Assembly (NCBI GenBank): GCA_034440615.1
Contig: JAOTOM010003935.1
Span: 124,001-188,000, forward strand
Source: Ashinkailepas kermadecensis
Lineage: Eukaryota > Arthropoda > Thecostraca > Neolepadidae
DNA: 64,000 nucleotides
Reading direction: 5' to 3'
Shown: one piece after another, positions 58,085 through 64,000 of the stretch
Layout: each line of letters begins with the position of its first letter
How positions within the stretch are numbered: the stretch's first letter is position 1
Notes under the pieces: generated by a model
Seen by the model: only the letters and a program-made list of their open reading frames with translations
Database searches by the model: none
What the model was told of the DNA's origin: nothing
Position numbers and translations under genes: made by a program

Positions 58085-58300
58085 CAGGTCACGGCAGGTC
58101 TGGCCGGGGTGGAACAGGTCAGAGCAGGGCAGGTCTGGCCGGGGTGGAACAGGTCAGAGCAGGGCAGGTCTGGCTTGGATGGGACAAGTCATAACGGCGG
58201 GGCAGGTTGGTCGGGGTGAGACAGGCCAGGGCAGATCTGATCAGATGGGACAGGACGGGTCAGGTCAGGGTGGGATACGTTGGATCAGGGTCAGAAGACA
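58085..58300. repeat. GGTCAG-rich short tandem repeat
   Basis: Two near-identical units of GGCCGGGGTGGAACAGGTCA then GAGCAGGGCAGGTCT, decaying rightward into GGTCAGG hexamers. Confidence 0.75.
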
Positions 58301-58894
58301 GTAGAGACTAGGCGACGGGTCAGGATAATGTAGGACGAAGGATGATGGGCAGTGCGCGGAAAAGATGAACAGGGTAGAACCAGTGCCGCATGACACTAGG
58401 ACAGTACAGCATAGGCAAGGACAGCGCAGAACGGCTGAACAGAACAGATCAGATCAGCAGAAACGTGCACTCGATGAGATGTGACCTGGCAATAAGATGG
58501 GCACTGGATGATGTCGAAGAAGTGCCCGCTGAGTTGGTTGATGCTGCCGAGCTGTGCCTGGCCTCGAACGCCGCTGTAGCCGTCGGCGTTTAGCGTGACC
58601 CGGTGTTCGCTCGAACGGCGCTGCGTGCTGAGCAGGGCGCCGCGTTACCCAACGCCAAGACTAGATACTTCGCGCCCGCATTCTGCCCGCACCCTCACTC
58701 GCTCGTGCACTAACCACCGGCGGCGGGTGTGTGCGCTGCACGTGAGGTGCACGTGTGTGTGTCGTGCCGCTTGACGCTGCCCGTGTCGTGCTTCACTGTC
58801 CGTTTGTCACTGCTGCGCGCTCTCGCTTTGTCCTAGTCCGTGGTGGCGGCTGGTGCTGCGCCACGTGATGATGCCGCAGTCGCGACAGTCAACG

Positions 58895-59380
58895 GATGAC
58901 GTGTCGTCATTCGACGGATGACGTGTCGTCATTCGACCGACGACGTGTCGTCATTCGACGGATGACGTGTGTCATTCGACGGATGACGTGCCGGAAGTCG
59001 ACGGATGACGTGCCGACAGTCGACGGATGACGTGTCGTCATTCGACGGATTACGTGTCGTCATTCGACGGATGACGTGCCGGAAGTCGACGGATGACGTG
59101 CCGGCAGTCGACGGATGACATGCCGACAGTCGACGGATGACGTGCCGGCAGTCGACGGATGACGTGCCGACAGTCGACGGATGACATGCCGACAGTCGAC
59201 GGATGACGTGCCGGCAGTCGACGGATGACATGCCGACAGTCGACGGATGACGTGCCGGCAGTCGACGGATGACATGCCGACAGTCGACGGATGACGTGCC
59301 GGCAGTCGACGGATGACGTGCCGACAGTCGACGGATGACGTGCCGGCAGTCGACGGATGACGTGCCGACAGTCGACGGCT
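58895..59380. repeat. 22-bp minisatellite (GTCGACGGATGACGTGCCGACA)
   Basis: About 22 units of CAGTCGACGGATGACGTGCC plus GA or GG. Each unit has a GTCGAC palindrome and a TGACGTG core. The left third has a variant TGTCGTCATTC. Since 22 is not a multiple of 3, the minus-strand frames cycle every 66 bp; they are not a gene. Confidence 0.93.
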
Positions 59381-59756
59381 GTTCGTGCGTCATCCTTCGT
59401 CCGGCCCGCCACGCGCTGAACGACTGGACGCGTGTGAAACTCTGCGGCACTGACTGGCTGTGCAAATACTTGGTTGCTGCCCTTGGTGATTACAGCACAC
59501 AACATGCCAACTTATCTCCTTATGGCAGTCTGTTGTGAGATTTTGAGCGAGTGCGCTGCCGCTGCCATCAACTGTCAGATTTCGTCCTAAGTTGTTACCA
59601 TAGACTATGCGCAGTAGATAACCACTAGCAGCCCATGCGTCCTCAGATCAAATAAGCAATCGGCTACCAAATACTTTGCTGATTGGATGCAGACTGGATG
59701 CTTGGATACCGCAAAAAAAAACAGTAAGGAACATCGCTTGCTTCAGGAAAGATAGG

Positions 59757-59797
59757 GCACAACTATTGCCCATAAGTTGATAGGGCAATAGTTGTGC
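59757..59797. repeat. Perfect 15-bp inverted repeat hairpin
   Basis: GCACAACTATTGCCC and its exact complement GGGCAATAGTTGTGC are separated by 11 nt (ATAAGTTGATA). No TTAA or other target duplication seen. Confidence 0.9.
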
Positions 59798-61371
59798 GGC
59801 TGTAGTTTTTGGGCTCGGCCTGAACGTAGTCCTTTTTTCCGTAGAGAATCGGTGAAGTTACGCAACAATACACAAAAGAACATTACGACATCGCATCTTC
59901 GTTTTGGTTTTAATGAAGTACTTCGTATAAGTTGATTAACTAGCATGAACTAGTATTGTGGAAACTGTCAGTCCATTCTCGTACAGTGCAGTTACGTTGT
60001 AGGCTAATCATTGGCAAACGTTTCATGCGGAAAATCATATTTATCCAGCAACCTCATTTTATGCACCCAGTGCTTCGACAACCCTATGGTATACTAAAAG
60101 TGAGCGAACAACACGTAATATGTAACCTATCTGTGACTTCCCCTTTGTATTAACGTCGCATTATGAAAAAGCAGCTAGTGTATCATATTTCATTCTACTT
60201 CTCTAAGTTTTAACCAGGCTGGTAGAATAGCATTGTGGTAAACGTAATGCAAATATCAGGTTCGCTTCATTTTTATTGAAAAGTTATGGTGTTATGTGGT
60301 TTCCGATGATTATTTTGCAGCTCACTTAACTGCTTATATATATTATATCTGGTGTGCAGCAGGTTGTTATGAATACCTGCGTCGCATTCAATGTTCCGTT
60401 CTGAAGCCCCCAGGAGTTGTCGAAGGCCATTTAATGTCAGTAAGTTACGACGGCCTCAAATGACCTCGAATGCTGCCGAAAAAAAGCTAAAATCGTGTTC
60501 ATCGCGGTTTGGACAGGAACAGAGCTAGAATGTCTATGCTTACCGTGGAAATTGCCTCAAGCATCGAACAATTGCATGTAGGTCATGTCAGGCTTTATAT
60601 CAGCCGGTGATTCGCTTCGTTTTTCATTCAAATACATCACGCTTATGCTTTAGCTATGCAAAACCTCGCATCGCTCGCGCGAACGGTTCAAGCGATTACA
60701 AAATAAAATGACGGGTGTGTTGGAGGGAGGAGACTTTGTAACGGGAGGTTATGTCATATATCCGGTGATAAATTCACCTCAGCATGAACCTGTCGCAAGC
60801 ACAGCGTATGTGCGTTTTTTCACACAAAAACGTCCATCGTGTCCTGTCCATCGTGAAGCGACCAAAGAAATGCACTGGCGTCGCACTTTCCAACCAAGAA
60901 CGCTGCAAGTGATAAACCGTACTCGGCACTCCCTAGCCTACGCTAGTTTTAAGGAAACTCAAGGTACCAAATGCGCCAGCTTGGTGTAGTGTAAGCGATA
61001 GGGTCTACTGTGAAGGAATTGAGGAATGCGCAGGAAAGAAATTATGAGTGTGCACTGTCGGCGACTAACGAATGGCCGGTTGCATTTACCGCACCACATT
61101 GTTTGACGTATTCTTATGTTGATGTCGTATGGTTGAAAACATGGTCGTAAGTTTTTTTAGCAGGGAAGGTAGCTCATGCTGAAGGGTTGTGGTCGTATAC
61201 GGCAGCACTCCCTCCCCAGGGGCCTGTTGATAATTTGCACTGGTAGCAAAGTGATCCAGGACTATGCGCGAAATTGAAGTATCTGGATACCTTACCGATC
61301 TTGACCCTGAACATAATAAAAACGTTCCTTTCACTGTGGGACAATTTCCCGTCCAGTTAGCATGCCATTTG
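59798..61371. other. Intergenic, no feature
   Basis: AT-rich ordinary sequence; nothing recognised. Confidence 0.5.
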
Positions 61372-62175
61372 TGGTGCCGGTGCCAGGTGGTGACACCTGC
61401 CGTATGGTGCCGGTGCCAGGTGGTGACACCTGCCGTGTGGTGCCGGTGCCAGGTGGTGACACCCGCCGTATGGTGCCGGTGCCAGGTGGTGACACCTGCC
61501 GTGTGGTGCCGGTGCCAGGGGGTGACACCTGCCGTGTGGTGCCGGTGCCAGGTGGTGACACCCGCCGTATGGTGCCGGTGCCAGGTGGTGACACCTACCG
61601 TGTGGTGCCGGTGCCAGGTGGTGACACCCGCCGTGTGGTGCCGGTGCCAGGTGGTGACACCCGCCGTATGGTGCCGGTGCCAGGTGGTGACACCCGCCGT
61701 ATGGTGCCGGTGCCAGGTGGTGACACCCGCCGTATGGTGCCGGTACCAGGTGGTGACACCCGCCGTGTGGTACCGGTGCCAGGTGGTGACACCCGCCGTA
61801 TGGTGCCGGTGCCAGGTGGTGACACCCGCCGTATGGTGCCGGTACCAGGTGGTGACACCCGCCGTGTGGTGCCGGTGCCAGGTGGTGACACCCGCCGTAT
61901 GGTGCCGGTGCCAGGTGGTGACACCCGCCGTGTGGTGCCGGTGCCAGGTGGTGACACCCGCCGTGTGGTGCCGGTGCCAGGTGGTGACACCCGCCGTATG
62001 GTGCCGGTGCCAGGTGGTGACACCCGCCGTATGGTGCCGGTGTCAGGTGGTGACGCCCGCCGTGTGGTGCCGGTGCCAGGTGGTGACACCTGCCGTGTGG
62101 TGCCGGTGCCAGGTGGTGACACCTGCCGTGTGGTGCCTGTGTCAGGTGGTGACACCTGCCGTGTGGTGCTGGTGC
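61372..62175. repeat. 33-bp minisatellite, about 24 copies
   Basis: Unit GTGCCGGTGCCAGGTGGTGA then CACCCGCCGTATG. All frames on both strands remain open because 33 is divisible by 3, giving VVPVPGGDTRR-type or HHLAPAPYGGC-type repeats. No start, splice or homology evidence supports translation. Confidence 0.95.
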
Positions 62176-62788
62176 CGGGAGGTCTTTCATTGCTTATTGC
62201 TGGCTTTGTCCATTATGTTGTAGTCTTTGAATAATCACTGCCATTTGCACTCCGCATTATGGAGAGAAAATATAAATATATCGCATCTACACATCTACAC
62301 TGAGTTCAGGATTTGAGCATTTATTGGCAGCGAGCTTCAGTTAGGGACATATCCGCGCTTTCGACCTTAGAAGTCAGATGCCATTTTGAACAATATCACC
62401 ACAGACCGTTCATGCTGCATATTTCGTGCAGCATGAAACAAAGTCACCGTGTCGCTCGTAACCAAATCTCGCGACTGATACCATGTTTTTTATACTTTGG
62501 GTTTATGGTTGACCTCCCGGTGAGTTTAAAATTCACTGTTCCGAAGATTGGTTATTTTCGCGTTTAGCCGTTTCAAGTATAAAACAAATAACCGATGCGC
62601 GCTTGGAATGTTCAGCGCAGCATTCCTCAGCATACTGGGATGCCGACGATGTGCGATGTGCTATGTTTCGGTCCACAGGTCAGGTGTTGTTGAAGTGCTG
62701 ACCCCTTAAGCTTCCGAGGTAGTGCCTGAGCCACTGTTTTCTTGTCTTAGAGGTGCGGATGGATGGAAACTTCAGTCCCAGTGTCGGG

Positions 62789-62942
62789 GGACGAGTGGTC
62801 TAGGGGTAAGATGCTCGTCTCACAATCGAAAGGTTGTGGGTTCGAGTCTCACCTGTCGCTACTCTTCGCCCGCGACCAATCGGCGTGAGAGATTGGCGAC
62901 GCTACATGACTCAACGGTCGACGTGTCGTAAAAACCAATAAC
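62789..62942 (+). mobile_element. tRNA-derived SINE, full length
   Basis: Nearly identical to the copy at 25200-25358. A perfect 14-bp duplication CAGTCCCAGTGTCG lies at 62775-62788 and 62943-62956. High identity and intact duplications suggest recent activity. Confidence 0.93.
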
Positions 62943-62956
62943 CAGTCCCAGTGTCG

Positions 62957-64000
62957 AATCCGGCCACTATGTGACTCGAACGACAAAAAGGTCGAGCCGG
63001 GTCAGTAACTTCAAATAACAGTGAAAGGGCATTGGTCTGTATAAACACTTCTTGTGAGTTGTCCATCACCCCAGCACATCCAACATTGGCTATTTGGGGG
63101 CAACAAGTCAGATTAATTGTCAATAAGTTGAGATTTCGACGAAGAACTGCCCGACGTGTTCCATTTCATGTCTGCTTAGTGACATGACAGGACGTTTTCA
63201 AATTTATTATACCATAATGTCGGCACAGGATGCCCCAGCAGCCATACTAGCGGGACGCGCTAACCCGCACCCTTTTCCGTGGTAGTGAAAAACTTGTGGG
63301 GGGGGGGGGGCTTCACCCATTCTCCCACATCTGCACGCATGAGGGTTAATTCACCTAATTTCGACGGTCGCATAGAGCGAAGCTTGTTTCGTGTGCTGTT
63401 GATAACTTCTCCATGCGTTGGATTTACTGTTGATTATCACATTGCACTTCAAATTGATCAATGCACTCCAGACACCTCAAGTTACCATTTTAGCAATGTC
63501 TGTTCACGATACGGGTGCATTTTCTTCTATGCCAGTTTAAATGTATTAATTGCGTCATCGTGCCATAAACATGACGAACCCTCGCTGGCAAAGCTTCGCC
63601 GACAGACGTCCATACTGCTGTAGACATATGCAACATGTTACAAGCTTATCGAAATACAGTCATATTCCAAACAACCTCGTGGATTCGCCCGGCGATAGCG
63701 GCGCTACGTGGACATGCAGTTGGTGTCCAGAAAACTGCACAACTAAATCCGGCGGCTTGCTCTCCATCCGTGATCGCATCGTCTGGCTTGCACGACGATG
63801 TGGCTCCAGATCTGCAGTCACCTGGCGAGCCATCCTCCAGGAACAGGAACATGTACAGTTCGACCATTATGCAACAAGCCGATAGCGAATGCGTCTGCAC
63901 TATGTCGTATGTGTGCTACCGTCCCTGCACTAACGTGTTGCAAACAAACAAAAACACTGCATTTCATGATTATGTTTTCGAATGAGTGCCTACTTCTCTA
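62957..64000. other. Right edge, no feature
   Basis: A G11 run at 63298-63310. Open frames at 63.5-63.98 kb lack homology. Confidence 0.5.

Noticed and set aside
58929..59505. 178-codon His/Arg-rich protein on the minus strand
   Set aside because: 22-bp minisatellite read with a 66-bp cycle; no other coding evidence.
61264..62234. Open frames of 186-319 codons with VVPVPGGDTRR or HHLAPAPYGGC repeats
   Set aside because: Artefact of the 33-bp minisatellite, open in frames on both strands at once.

Overview
This is nuclear DNA of an invertebrate animal, most likely an arthropod. The evidence is intron-split genes with GT-AG junctions, LINE/SINE retroelements, and two conserved animal genes. 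A crustacean is a guess only, and no species can be named. Most long open frames here are artefacts of GC-rich minisatellites whose unit length is a multiple of three.

Host gene 1 (about 1-31.2 kb, minus strand) is the 5' part of a SET-binding-factor gene (Sbf, MTMR5/MTMR13 family). Four coding exons join in phase: 31143-31197 (start codon), 22984-23069, 10292-10447 and 2464-2553. They encode the start of the DENN domain, and the gene continues off the left edge. Its three introns (about 8.1, 12.5 and 7.7 kb) are filled with minisatellites (units 5 to about 93 bp), TA runs and transposons. The key insertion is a 3,621-bp Transib (RAG1-family) DNA transposon at 12454-16074. It has CACAGTG-starting inverted repeats, a perfect 5-bp target duplication (CACCG) and a decayed transposase, and a SINE has inserted into it.

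The spacer (31.2-52 kb) holds a head-to-head inverted duplication (31.46-33.99 kb), two decayed CR1-like LINEs (35.86-37.6 and 42.2-45.4 kb), a relic coding patch at 40.2-40.95 kb, and a 3.9-kb element with about 0.65-kb inverted repeats and a broken transposase of a family I cannot name (47.4-51.3 kb). Parts of this spacer and of Sbf intron 1 are almost free of CpG.

Host gene 2 (52.46-56.85 kb, plus strand) is FBXO8 (F-box plus Sec7). Five coding exons are visible and the N-terminal exon is not found. Its stop codon lies inside a 44-bp minisatellite that continues into the 3' UTR. The right end (57-64 kb) has further minisatellites (22 and 33 bp units), a SINE and no recognised gene.

One retrotransposition system recurs across the window. 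An RNase-H-bearing I-group LINE ends in a short GGGCGC...GCGCCC hairpin followed by an A-rich CCAATAAC-type tail. A tRNA-derived SINE ends in a related sequence, which suggests the LINE machinery moves it. Several insertions consist of little more than that 42-56 nt tail, flanked by 12-14 bp target duplications.
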